NCBI GenBank assembly: GCA_951800145.1
Contig: CATOJE010000034.1
Location: 1-36,033 of the forward strand
Reading direction: 5' to 3'
Length of the DNA: 36,033 bases
Source of the DNA: an uncultured Lachnospiraceae bacterium
GTDB taxonomy: Bacteria; Bacillota; Clostridia; Lachnospirales; Lachnospiraceae
Within the stretch, counting starts at the first letter, position 1, and each line of letters starts with the position of its first letter. Shown here one piece after another: positions 16,972 through 24,657 of the stretch. Under the pieces are notes generated by a model. That model was not told where the DNA came from. It did no database searches and saw only the letters and a program-made list of their open reading frames with translations. Made by a program: the position numbers and the translations under genes.

Positions 16972-17529
16972 ATGGGAAATGATACCATACAGCTTCTGCC
17001 GGCGGATCCATCTCTTGCCAGCGAGGTAACCGACTATTACCAGCGAAACCGGACATTTTTAGAAAAATATGAACCAATACGCGAAGAAGAATTTTTTTCT
17101 CTGGAATACCAGAGGAAACTTCTGGAAGAGGAAAGGCTTGACTTCTGCCAAAAAACCGCCTTTCGCTTTTACCTGACCTTAACCAGCCAGCCCCAGCGCA
17201 TTATCGGCATCATCGGATTAAATAATGTCATCTGGGGCGCCTTTTGCTCCGCCTTTCTGGGCTATAAGTCGGATGAAGAAGCCCAGAATAAGGGCTATAT
17301 GACCATGGCTGTGGGACTGTTAACCGATTATGCCTTTCATGAGCTGCATCTGCACCGTATCGAGGCCAATGTCATGCCCAGGAATCAGGCATCCCTGCGG
17401 GTTCTGGAAAAAAATCATTTTGTCAATGAGGGGATATCAAAATACTATCTGAATATTAATGGAGTCTGGGAGGATCATATCCATATGGTCAGAATCAACT
17501 ACGCCCTGCATGAACCAGCAGGGCTTTAA
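16972..17529 (+). CDS. GNAT family N-acetyltransferase (RimJ/RimL type)
   Basis: A 185-residue acetyl-CoA-dependent acetyltransferase. The acetyl-CoA loop region reads QNKGYMTMAVGLLTDYAF, followed by HRIEANVMPRNQASLRVLEKNHF, the hallmark of the RimJ/RimL ribosomal-protein acetyltransferase group. The ATG at 16972 has CGGAG about 11 nt upstream. A short 11-codon frame starting at 16947 ends inside its first codons and could couple translation. It is monocistronic, divergent from marR, with a strong promoter and an operator palindrome. The substrate (a protein N-terminus or an antibiotic/polyamine) is unknown. Confidence 0.88.
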   Translation: MGNDTIQLLPADPSLASEVTDYYQRNRTFLEKYEPIREEEFFSLEYQRKLLEEERLDFCQKTAFRFYLTLTSQPQRIIGIIGLNNVIWGAFCSAFLGYKSDEEAQNKGYMTMAVGLLTDYAFHELHLHRIEANVMPRNQASLRVLEKNHFVNEGISKYYLNINGVWEDHIHMVRINYALHEPAGL

Positions 17530-17566
17530 AAAAATGCCCTTAAACCTTGCCCTTAATTCTTATTTT

Positions 17567-17830
17567 TTAATCCTCATTTTTATAAAGTGCGTAATAATCC
17601 GATTCCAGATTATCCATCATTTGACAAAACCATCTTTTCGCATCCTCAAGGGCTTTATTATAGATGATCGGCGCCATCTTCTCTTCAAATAGCTCCAACA
17701 CCTGCATCTCTTCGATGATTCCGATTTCCTCCCCCCGTACATCCAGATAAAATGCCTTGATTTCATCCTTTAGCTTTTTCTTCTGGGAATCAGACAAGCT
17801 TATTTGGGACAATCCTTCTCTTCTTTTCAT
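17567..17830 (-). CDS. DUF2164 family protein
   Basis: A small 87-residue soluble protein. SLSDSQKKKLKDEIKAFYLDVRGEEIG, followed by acidic helices with APIIYNKALEDA, fits the DUF2164 family of unknown function. The start is set at the ATG at 17830, which follows AAGGAGG at good spacing; a frame five codons longer lacks a site. It converges on the GNAT gene with 37 nt between stops. No function can be proposed. Confidence 0.75.
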   Translation of the reverse strand: MKRREGLSQISLSDSQKKKLKDEIKAFYLDVRGEEIGIIEEMQVLELFEEKMAPIIYNKALEDAKRWFCQMMDNLESDYYALYKNED

Positions 17831-17928
17831 ATAAACCTCCTTCAAAATACATCACTTCATTGAAACCGAAGCCTTGCTATTTTTCCTCTTATGGGATATC
17901 ATAATTCCAGAGGTACTTCATCGAATAG

Positions 17929-17981
17929 CCATTCATTCAATAACCATTCACCCAAAAAACCATTCACCAAATAATGATTCA
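17929..17981 (+). repeat. CCATTCA iterations upstream of the CYTH gene
   Basis: CCATTCA occurs at 17929, 17944 and 17960, with a degenerate GATTCA at 17976, at a 15-16 bp period. The repeats lie just upstream of the CYTH ribosome binding site. They may be a degenerate tandem duplication or a set of iterated binding sites. Confidence 0.5.
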
Positions 17982-18005
17982 CAACACACATAAGGAGAAT
18001 ACGCC

Positions 18006-18473
18006 ATGGAAATCGAACGAAAATATCTGATTGAACAGCCTCCAAAGGATTACAACACCTACCCCTCCAGCCACCTCCAGCAGGGATATTTAAGCACCTC
18101 CCCTGTGGTCCGGGTGCGGAAGGAGGACGAAACCTATTATCTCACCTACAAGGGCAAGGGCCTTTTAGCCCGGGAGGAGTATAATCTTCCCCTCACCCGG
18201 GAGGCATATGAGCATCTGCTGCAAAAGGCAGACGGCCGGATCCTTGAAAAGCGGCGGTATCGGATCCCTCTCTCCGATCACCTGGTCATTGAGCTGGATA
18301 TGTTCGAAGGAGACTATGAGGGCCTGATCCTGGCGGAGGTGGAGTTCCCCTCTATGGAGGAAGCAGAACACTTTACCCCTCCCGCCTGGTTTGGCAGGGA
18401 TGTTACCTTCAGCGGGGAATACCAGAACAGCCGTCTGGCCTGTGGAGAGTGCCCCGCGGGATACTGCCTGTAA
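18006..18473 (+). CDS. CYTH domain-containing protein
   Basis: A 155-residue cytoplasmic protein beginning with the ExExK signature (Glu2, Glu4, Lys6), followed by the alternating charged strands VRVRKED, YLTYKGKG, KRRYRI, IELDMFEG and LAEVEF of a triphosphate-binding tunnel. The family includes inorganic triphosphatases, thiamine triphosphatase and class IV adenylate cyclase. Short bacterial members like this are most often triphosphatases. The ATG follows AAGGAGAA. It converges on mglC, with a strong bidirectional terminator between them. Confidence 0.9.
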   Translation: MEIERKYLIEQPPKDYNTYPSSHLQQGYLSTSPVVRVRKEDETYYLTYKGKGLLAREEYNLPLTREAYEHLLQKADGRILEKRRYRIPLSDHLVIELDMFEGDYEGLILAEVEFPSMEEAEHFTPPAWFGRDVTFSGEYQNSRLACGECPAGYCL

Positions 18474-18561
18474 GCAGTAACGTGAAAAATAGCCGCAGTA
18501 TTGCCCAGCCAATCCCTGTGATCATTCGCCAAATGTACAGGCCCGTTAGCCCCAAAAGCAG

Positions 18562-18593
18562 CAAAACGCCGGTCATCTGCTGCCGGCGTTTTG
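18562..18593. terminator. bidirectional terminator between the CYTH and mgl genes
   Basis: An 11-bp perfect stem, CAAAACGCCGG (18562-18572) with its complement at 18583-18593, encloses a 10-nt loop. The A4/T4 arms give a U-tail in both directions, so it can end both the plus-strand CYTH transcript and the minus-strand mgl transcript. Confidence 0.88.
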
Positions 18594-18633
18594 TCACTTA
18601 AGACTCATAGCTTTCTGTAACGTTCATAACTTT

Positions 18634-19632
18634 TTACTTCTTCGCGATATACTTCCGGATATCCACAGCGATAGACACGATAATTACAATACCCTGTACG
18701 ATATACTGAAGGTTCGTCTCCAGTCCCAAGAACTGCATGGCGGACTTTAAGAGCTCGAATACCATAACTCCGATGAGCACGCCGGATACCTTACCGATAC
18801 CTCCATTTACCGATACGCCGCCGATGGTACAGGCTGCGATGGCCTCCAGCTCATAGCCGTTACCCATGTTTACCGAGGTTCCCCCGGCCTTTGCGCCTAA
18901 GAGGAAGCCGGCTAAGGCGTAGAGCATAGCCGCCATCACGTAGATGATGATCTTGCTGCGCTTTACATTCACGCCGCTGACCTCAGCTGCCTGCTCATTG
19001 CCGCCGATGGCGTACATATATTTGCCGTGGGGGGTCATATTATACAGGAACCACATAATCAGACCCACCACCAGGGCGATCCAGAACAGGAACGGGATCC
19101 CTAAGAAGCTTCCCGTAGCCACATAGGTATAGTCGTTGCGGTAGCCGCCGATGGGGGTAGCGTCGGTGTACACCAGGCAGATGCCGTATACCATCAGCTG
19201 CATACCCAGGGTGCCGATGAAGGCAGGTACACTTAGATAAGAGACCACTAATCCATTAATCAAACCAAAGATGGCGCAGATCAGCATCACGATAATCAGC
19301 ACCACAAATACCCACCAGGCCGGAAAATCCGGAAGGTTTTTCGTCAGCTCAAAACGGCCGGAGTAGTCCGCCTTCTGAAGCAGTGTGCCGGAAATACAGG
19401 CGGCAAGTCCCACCATACGTCCTGCGGAAAGGTCTGTACCTTTTGTAATCAGACAGCCGGATACACCAACCGCGATGATGAAACGGGGCGCCACGTTTAA
19501 GGCGATACTCTGCAGATTTCTCCAGGAAAAAAATTTTGGCCTTAAAACACAGGTGGTAATTACCAAAACCCCTAACACACAGATGATTCCATAATTAAGC
19601 AGGAATTGCTTCCAATCCATTTTCTTACTCAT
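18634..19632 (-). CDS. mglC: galactose/methyl galactoside ABC transporter permease
   Basis: A 332-residue permease with about 8-10 hydrophobic helices. The EAA-like segment is KYMYAIGGNEQAAEVSGVNV, and the C-terminal GGVSVNGGIGKVSG is typical of the MglC/RbsC/XylH family. It forms the membrane channel for the sugar bound by MglB and powered by MglA. The start is set at the ATG at 19632, which follows GGGAGGAT; a frame 12 codons longer overlaps mglA and has no site. It is the last gene of the operon, 13 nt after mglA, ending at a strong terminator. Galactose as substrate is inferred from the MglB partner and could be another hexose. Confidence 0.92.
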   Translation of the reverse strand: MSKKMDWKQFLLNYGIICVLGVLVITTCVLRPKFFSWRNLQSIALNVAPRFIIAVGVSGCLITKGTDLSAGRMVGLAACISGTLLQKADYSGRFELTKNLPDFPAWWVFVVLIIVMLICAIFGLINGLVVSYLSVPAFIGTLGMQLMVYGICLVYTDATPIGGYRNDYTYVATGSFLGIPFLFWIALVVGLIMWFLYNMTPHGKYMYAIGGNEQAAEVSGVNVKRSKIIIYVMAAMLYALAGFLLGAKAGGTSVNMGNGYELEAIAACTIGGVSVNGGIGKVSGVLIGVMVFELLKSAMQFLGLETNLQYIVQGIVIIVSIAVDIRKYIAKK

Positions 19633-19645
19633 TCTTTTATCCTCC

Positions 19646-21160
19646 CTAATTCTCAAACTGGGTTGCATAGCTCATAACCCTCTCCTGCGTTGCCTCGTCG
19701 CCTTCCAGCTCTCCGGTTACATGGCCGTTACACATAACCACTACCCGGTTAGACATGCCTAAAAGCTCCGGCATCTCAGAGGAGATCATAATGATGGACT
19801 TGCCCTGTTTCACCAGGTCGATCATGATCTGGTAGATCTCGTACTTGGCGCCTACGTCGATGCCTCGGGTAGGCTCGTCCATGATTAACACATCCGGGTT
19901 ATTTGCCAGCCATCTGGCGATGATTACCTTCTGCTGGTTGCCGCCGGATAAGGATTGAATCAATGTTTTGCTGTTGGGCGTCTTGATGCTGAGCTTGCCC
20001 ACATTTTCCTGGACCAGCTCCTCGATCCGTTTATGGTTCAGGCTGACGCCTCCGTTCAGATACTGGTTCAGGGAAGAGATGGAAACATTGTCCGCGATGG
20101 AAAGACATCCCAGGATGCCGGTTCCCCGCCGGTCCTCTGTGATCATGCCGATGCCCTCCCGGATGGCGTCTGCCGGACGATGGATATGTACTGGCAGGCC
20201 CTTCACCAGCACCTCGCCGCTGGCGATGCCACGCATGCCGAAGATGGCTTCCATGATCTCCGTCCGCTGGGCTCCTACCAGACCGCCAAATCCCAGAATC
20301 TCCCCCTTCCGCAGCTTGAAGGAGCAATGCTGGAAGGAGCGGGGATGGATGGAGCAAAGGTCATTCACCTCCAGCACCACCTCATCGGTGCGGTAATCCT
20401 CCTTAGGCGGATAGACATTGGTCAGCTCACGGCCTACCATCTGCCGCACGATCTCATCATCGGAAATATCCTTCACCTCCCAGGAGCCCACATAGGTTCC
20501 GTCTCGCATGATGGTGATATCGTCAGCGATCTGCCGGATCTCAGCCATCTTATGGGAAATGTATATCATAGAAACACCTCTGGATTTTAAATCCCGGATA
20601 ATGCGGAATAAGGCTTCCACTTCATTATCCGTCAGGGAAGAGGTGGGTTCGTCCAAAATCACAAGCTTTGCGTTCTGGGAAACTGCCTTGGCGATTTCCA
20701 CTGACTGCATTTGTCCGATGGACAGAGTCCCCAGTTTCGCCTTCGGGTCAAAATCCATCTTTACATCTTTTAACCACTTTTCCGCCTCTTCGTTCATGGT
20801 TTTGTGATCCACCATGGCGAAGGGCCCGATCTTCTTCATAGGGTACCGCCCCAGATACATATTTTCCGCTATGGTCCGATCTGGTATGGGCTGCAGCTCC
20901 TGATGCACCATGGCCAGGCCCTTGTGCAGCGCGTCATCCGGGTTTTCGATCACGGTGTAATCTCCGTCGATCCGGACCGAACCGGTATCCATCTTATAGA
21001 TACCGAATAAGCATTTCATCAATGTGGATTTTCCTGCTCCATTTTCCCCCATCAGAGCATGAACCGTGCCAGGCCGTACCTTTAAGTGAACCCCGTCCAG
21101 GGCCTTTACACCCGGGAAGCTTTTCGATACGTCTTCCATTTCCAGTCTGTACTCTGCCAT
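19646..21160 (-). CDS. mglA: galactose/methyl galactoside ABC transporter ATP-binding protein
   Basis: A 504-residue tandem ATPase. The first domain has Walker A GENGAGKST, signature LSIGQMQ and Walker B LVILDEPTSS. The second has the degenerate P-loop GGLVGAQRTE expected for sugar importers of this type, LSGGNQQK and VLIMDEPTRGID. It energises uptake through MglC. The ATG at 21160 follows AAAGGAGAC; a frame extending to 21226 is not supported by a site. It is 93 nt downstream of mglB in the same operon. Confidence 0.95.
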   Translation of the reverse strand: MAEYRLEMEDVSKSFPGVKALDGVHLKVRPGTVHALMGENGAGKSTLMKCLFGIYKMDTGSVRIDGDYTVIENPDDALHKGLAMVHQELQPIPDRTIAENMYLGRYPMKKIGPFAMVDHKTMNEEAEKWLKDVKMDFDPKAKLGTLSIGQMQSVEIAKAVSQNAKLVILDEPTSSLTDNEVEALFRIIRDLKSRGVSMIYISHKMAEIRQIADDITIMRDGTYVGSWEVKDISDDEIVRQMVGRELTNVYPPKEDYRTDEVVLEVNDLCSIHPRSFQHCSFKLRKGEILGFGGLVGAQRTEIMEAIFGMRGIASGEVLVKGLPVHIHRPADAIREGIGMITEDRRGTGILGCLSIADNVSISSLNQYLNGGVSLNHKRIEELVQENVGKLSIKTPNSKTLIQSLSGGNQQKVIIARWLANNPDVLIMDEPTRGIDVGAKYEIYQIMIDLVKQGKSIIMISSEMPELLGMSNRVVVMCNGHVTGELEGDEATQERVMSYATQFEN

Positions 21161-21253
21161 CCCTTTGTCTCCTTTCTTATCTTGTCTCCCAAGAGACAAC
21201 ATAGGGTGTATCAGAGAATGATACACCCTATATTAAGCAAATTTACATTATTA

Positions 21254-22399
21254 TTACTTAAGAGCGTCTAACACTGCCTGAGCATTCTCTGTGGTAACCT
21301 TGGTATAGTCTACCATATTTACCGGAGCAACATCCTCGCCCTTTAAGAAGGAAACTGCGATATCAGCAGCGGATTTCGCCTGAGCGATGTGATCGTTAAA
21401 TACAGTACCAGTCATCTTGCCGTCTAATACGTTCTGAACCGCCTCGGTTAATGCGTCAACGCCTACTAAATAGATGTCCTCATTTACCTTACGTCCAGCT
21501 GCTTCGATAGCCTGTAATGCGCCAAGAGCCATAGCGTCGTTGTTACAGAATACAACTTCTACGTCCTCGCCAAACTGGGTTAATGCATCCTGGGTCAGCT
21601 GCTGGCCCTTTGCCTGATCCCAGTCACCGCGCTGGATGAACAGCTCTTCTACTTCGGTGCCTGCATCGGTTAATGCCTTAACAGAGAACTCGGTACGGTA
21701 CTGAGCGTCTACATTCTCCGGGTCGCCCTGGATCATGATGTAGGATACCTTGCCGTCGCCATTGATATCGCCGCCGTTAGAGGTCTCTAAGATCTCCTCG
21801 CCCTGGAAGGTACCGGACTGTCTTGCGTCACAGCCTACGTAGGTAGCCTTGATGCCCTCGGACTCCCAGCGGTTCTCCTCGTCTACATCCGGCTCACGGT
21901 TGATGTAAACTACCGGGATGCCGGCAGCGCTGCACTTGTCCGTAATCTGGGGAGCGGAGGAAGCCTGTACCAGGTTCAGGATCAGAACGTCCACGCCTGC
22001 GGTGATGAAGTTATCGATCTGGTTGGACTGCTCAGCCTGGTCGCCCTTGCCGTCCTGGATGGTGATATTCTCCTCTTTGAAGCCTAAATCCTCAACTAAG
22101 TATCTCTGTAACTCGTTGCGGTATAAGGTCATGAAGTTGTCATCGAACTTATAGATGGAGATACCAACGGTTACATTAGAAGCGTCGAAATCGCCAGTAG
22201 CCTCTTTCACCTCTTCTGCCGTGGTCTCAGCTGCTTCCTCAGCTGCCTTGGTGGTCTCCTCAGCCTCTGCCGCTGTAGTGGTCTCTGCCGCCGTGGTTGC
22301 TGCTGCGGTTGTCTCATTGGATCCGCCGCCGCAGGCTGCCATGGAGAGTACCATGGTAGATGCTAAGCCAACTGCCATAACCTTTTTGAATAGTTTCAT
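21254..22399 (-). CDS. mglB: galactose/glucose-binding lipoprotein MglB
   Basis: A 381-residue extracellular substrate-binding lipoprotein. It has a signal peptide with lipobox SMAAC, then a low-complexity Ala/Thr/Glu linker (about residues 28-68) that tethers it to the membrane. The periplasmic-binding fold runs from about 72. GDINGDGKVSY is the calcium-binding loop characteristic of the galactose/glucose-binding protein, and FCNNDAMALGAL is the hinge/ligand region. It hands sugar to MglC-MglA. The ATG follows GGGAGGAG. It has its own promoter region (22479-22507) after the sensor genes, so high expression is likely to be induced through YesN. Confidence 0.95.
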   Translation of the reverse strand: MKLFKKVMAVGLASTMVLSMAACGGGSNETTAAATTAAETTTAAEAEETTKAAEEAAETTAEEVKEATGDFDASNVTVGISIYKFDDNFMTLYRNELQRYLVEDLGFKEENITIQDGKGDQAEQSNQIDNFITAGVDVLILNLVQASSAPQITDKCSAAGIPVVYINREPDVDEENRWESEGIKATYVGCDARQSGTFQGEEILETSNGGDINGDGKVSYIMIQGDPENVDAQYRTEFSVKALTDAGTEVEELFIQRGDWDQAKGQQLTQDALTQFGEDVEVVFCNNDAMALGALQAIEAAGRKVNEDIYLVGVDALTEAVQNVLDGKMTGTVFNDHIAQAKSAADIAVSFLKGEDVAPVNMVDYTKVTTENAQAVLDALK

Positions 22400-22478
22400 A
22401 AAAATCTCCTCCCTTTAATATGGATATTTTTATTGACCGGAAGCAGGCGTTGTATCTGCCGTTCCTGTCAATGATCAC

Positions 22479-22507
22479 ATTATACTTCCAGCCTTTTTAT
22501 TTTTCCA
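22479..22507 (-). promoter_or_regulatory. promoter of mglBAC
   Basis: TATAAT (22479-22484) with a weak TGGAAA (22502-22507) at 17 bp on the minus strand gives a leader of about 70 nt. The poor -35 box suits an activator-dependent promoter. Confidence 0.6.
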
Positions 22508-22511
22508 TAGG

Positions 22512-22528
22512 ATTTTATTTAATAAAAT
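22512..22528. promoter_or_regulatory. 17-bp palindrome upstream of the mgl promoter
   Basis: ATTTTATT and AATAAAAT flank a single T, ending 4 bp upstream of the -35 box. This is the place where an activator such as YesN should bind. Perfect symmetry in an AT-rich region can arise by chance, so the role is tentative. Confidence 0.45.
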
Positions 22529-22630
22529 ATGAAAATTCTTTGATTTTTTCATAATATTGACGATTTCTGCGTTTTTTTCCTCAGCTGCTGTATACAAATA
22601 TACCAACCCCGCAGCCAAGAGCTGCCGCCT

Positions 22631-23653
22631 TTATCGGGTCAGGGTCTTCTGATGGGTCCAGTAATATGTGCCCTTTTCCAGCTCCACCGCTTCCTCCGGA
22701 TCCTGCCCCAGGGCCAGGGCTGCCGCGATATGAAAGATGGCATAGGCATACTCGGTCCGATCACTCTGGACGGTGCCTAAAAGCTTCCCCCGCTCCAGGG
22801 CCTGGACCCCCTGAGGCGTCCCGTCGATTCCCACGATATTAATCTTATCCAGAATCTCCAGCCGCTCCATGGCGTCAATGGCCCCTAAGGCCATGTCGTC
22901 ATTATTACTGATCACCAGCTCGATCTGGCCGGGAAACTGCTCCAGCCACTGCTCCATCAGGACAGAGGCCTGGCTCCTCTCCCAGTTGGCGATTCCTCCG
23001 GTAAGCTTTTCTAAGGGAACCCCGCCCTCCATCAGCGTCTGGATGGACCACTCGGTCCGGATCAGGGAATCCTGATGGCTGGTTTCCCCCTCCAGGAGAA
23101 CATAATTCACCTTCCCGTCTCCATCTAGGTCAATGGAGCGGGGATCCTTCTGGTAGGCCTCTGCCACGATATTTCCCTGAAGTACAGCCGACTCCTTTGC
23201 ATCCGCCCCCACATAGTAAAGCTTCTCCCACAGGTTTAAATCCTCCTCCACCGGCTCCCGGTTAAAGAAGACTACCGGCACCCCGGCGCTCATGGCGTCA
23301 TCGATCATCCCGGAGGCAGTGGATCGGTCTACTATATTCACACACAGAGCATCGTAGCCTAAGGAAATCAGCCGTTCCGCCTGGCTGTTCTGCGTGTTCT
23401 GGCTCTCCTTGGCATCCTCGATGGTCAGCACCACCTTGATCCCCGTCTCCTGCTCGTAGCCCTTAGCCTGCTCCTCCAGGGCCTGGCGCACATTGCTGAT
23501 AAAGGTGTCATCCCCCCGATAAAGGAGGATCCCCAGCCGTATGGCTGTCTTTTCCTGTCCCTGCGCCTCCTTCTGGCGCCTCCAAAGCCCTGCCCCTGCT
23601 GCGAGCAGAACCAGAATCAAAGCGACTGACAATATTTTCCAAGTCTTTTTCAT
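22631..23653 (-). CDS. membrane-anchored galactose-type substrate-binding protein
   Basis: A 340-residue protein with the same fold as MglB. DLDGDGKVNY matches the calcium loop and SNNDDMALGAID the ligand hinge. The N-terminus has a hydrophobic helix (about 8-24) flanked by basic residues (LWRRQKE) and no lipobox Cys, so it is a signal anchor or a cleaved signal, not a lipoprotein. It lies between the kinase/anchored-protein genes and mglB, 29 nt after the preceding gene. The ATG follows GAGGGACAT. I read it as a sugar receptor that presents ligand occupancy to YesM, rather than a second transport receptor. A low-abundance transporter subunit is an alternative. Confidence 0.85.
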   Translation of the reverse strand: MKKTWKILSVALILVLLAAGAGLWRRQKEAQGQEKTAIRLGILLYRGDDTFISNVRQALEEQAKGYEQETGIKVVLTIEDAKESQNTQNSQAERLISLGYDALCVNIVDRSTASGMIDDAMSAGVPVVFFNREPVEEDLNLWEKLYYVGADAKESAVLQGNIVAEAYQKDPRSIDLDGDGKVNYVLLEGETSHQDSLIRTEWSIQTLMEGGVPLEKLTGGIANWERSQASVLMEQWLEQFPGQIELVISNNDDMALGAIDAMERLEILDKINIVGIDGTPQGVQALERGKLLGTVQSDRTEYAYAIFHIAAALALGQDPEEAVELEKGTYYWTHQKTLTR

Positions 23654-23682
23654 ATGTCCCTCAACTCAGCTGTACCCACCGG

Positions 23683-24657
23683 TCAGTCTATGGGATACAG
23701 CATTTTCTCATACTTCGAATCCCGAAGGGCTTCCTTTGTAATATAGTAAGCCTCCAGGGTAATCTGCCCCCGGGTGCCTCCTCCCTCCTGGATGGCCTCC
23801 ACCGCCTTCTCCACACTCAGGTATCCCTCATCAAACAGGTTATGCACCACCAGGCCGCGGATGATTCCCTTGTCCAGATAGTTTAATATCCGGTTGGTTC
23901 CACCGATTCCAAAAAGCCCCATCACCTGCCCCCCGTAGACGCTGCTCTCCTCCAGGACGCGGGCAGCCTCCTCCAGGCTTTTTTCGTCCAGGGCAATCAG
24001 GATCACCTGTTGGCTCTGGGGGTACACAGTGCTCTCAATCAGCTGCCTGCAGTCATCCTCTGAGTTTAAAGGATACAAAGTAACCCGCTTCTCTTGCTGC
24101 CCCAGGGCCTTTAAGATGCCGTCCTTCAGCTCTCTGGCATAGCCGTAATCCAGCCCCTGGGTAATCAGGTAAATGGGATAATCCCCGGAAAGCTCCCCCG
24201 CTGCTTCTCCCAGAAGACGGCCGGCCTCCATATAATCGATGGAAATTCCGCAGAGAACCTGGGGATGAGGAAAGGGATTTCCCAGCACCACCAGGGGGCT
24301 GTTTAATACCATCTCATCCAGGGCCGGGGCAGCCTTAGCCGGGGCGGCCGGGGAGAAGATCACAGCCCTTGCCCCGTCGGAGATCTCCCTGGAAATCAGC
24401 TGGAGCTGCTGCTCCTGATCATTCGGCTCATAAAGGGTGATAAAATTTAAATCCACATGAAGCGCCTCCGCTGCCTGATCCATCCCCTTCCGCAGCTTTT
24501 CATAATCCTCGTCCGAGGAATCCTCCACAATCACGGAAATCGGGTAGATCTCCACCTTCTTCTCGTGGAGAATCAGATTGGTGGAGGAGAGAAGGTACAA
24601 AAGCACCAGCACCCCGGCCGAGCATGCAAAAAAGACGCTATGCCTTCCCTGTTCCAT
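23683..24657 (-). CDS. membrane-anchored sugar-binding protein, likely co-sensor of YesM
   Basis: A 324-residue type I periplasmic-binding-fold protein. It has one N-terminal transmembrane helix (about 7-29) and no lipoprotein Cys in a lipobox, so it should stay tethered with its binding domain outside. It is more diverged than its neighbour and lacks the calcium loop. The start is set at the ATG at 24657, behind GGAGGGACAGCC; the gene overlaps the end of yesM by 20 bp, so the two are coupled. This arrangement resembles the known clostridial XylFII-LytS system, in which a tethered sugar-binding protein signals through the kinase ectodomain. The role here is inferred from that parallel and the gene order. 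Confidence 0.82.
   Translation of the reverse strand: MEQGRHSVFFACSAGVLVLLYLLSSTNLILHEKKVEIYPISVIVEDSSDEDYEKLRKGMDQAAEALHVDLNFITLYEPNDQEQQLQLISREISDGARAVIFSPAAPAKAAPALDEMVLNSPLVVLGNPFPHPQVLCGISIDYMEAGRLLGEAAGELSGDYPIYLITQGLDYGYARELKDGILKALGQQEKRVTLYPLNSEDDCRQLIESTVYPQSQQVILIALDEKSLEEAARVLEESSVYGGQVMGLFGIGGTNRILNYLDKGIIRGLVVHNLFDEGYLSVEKAVEAIQEGGGTRGQITLEAYYITKEALRDSKYEKMLYPID

Noticed and set aside
17503..17524. GCCCTGC/GCAGGGC hairpin at the end of the GNAT gene as a terminator
   Set aside because: It lies inside the coding sequence and is followed by TTTAAAAAAA, not a T-run, on the plus strand.
18409..18597. 62-codon minus-strand hydrophobic frame between the CYTH and mglC genes
   Set aside because: It starts inside the bidirectional terminator, overlaps the CYTH 3' end and has no Shine-Dalgarno sequence; a real small membrane protein is not excluded but is not supported.
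19955..20590. 211-codon plus-strand frame
   Set aside because: Antisense to mglA, which has all ABC motifs.
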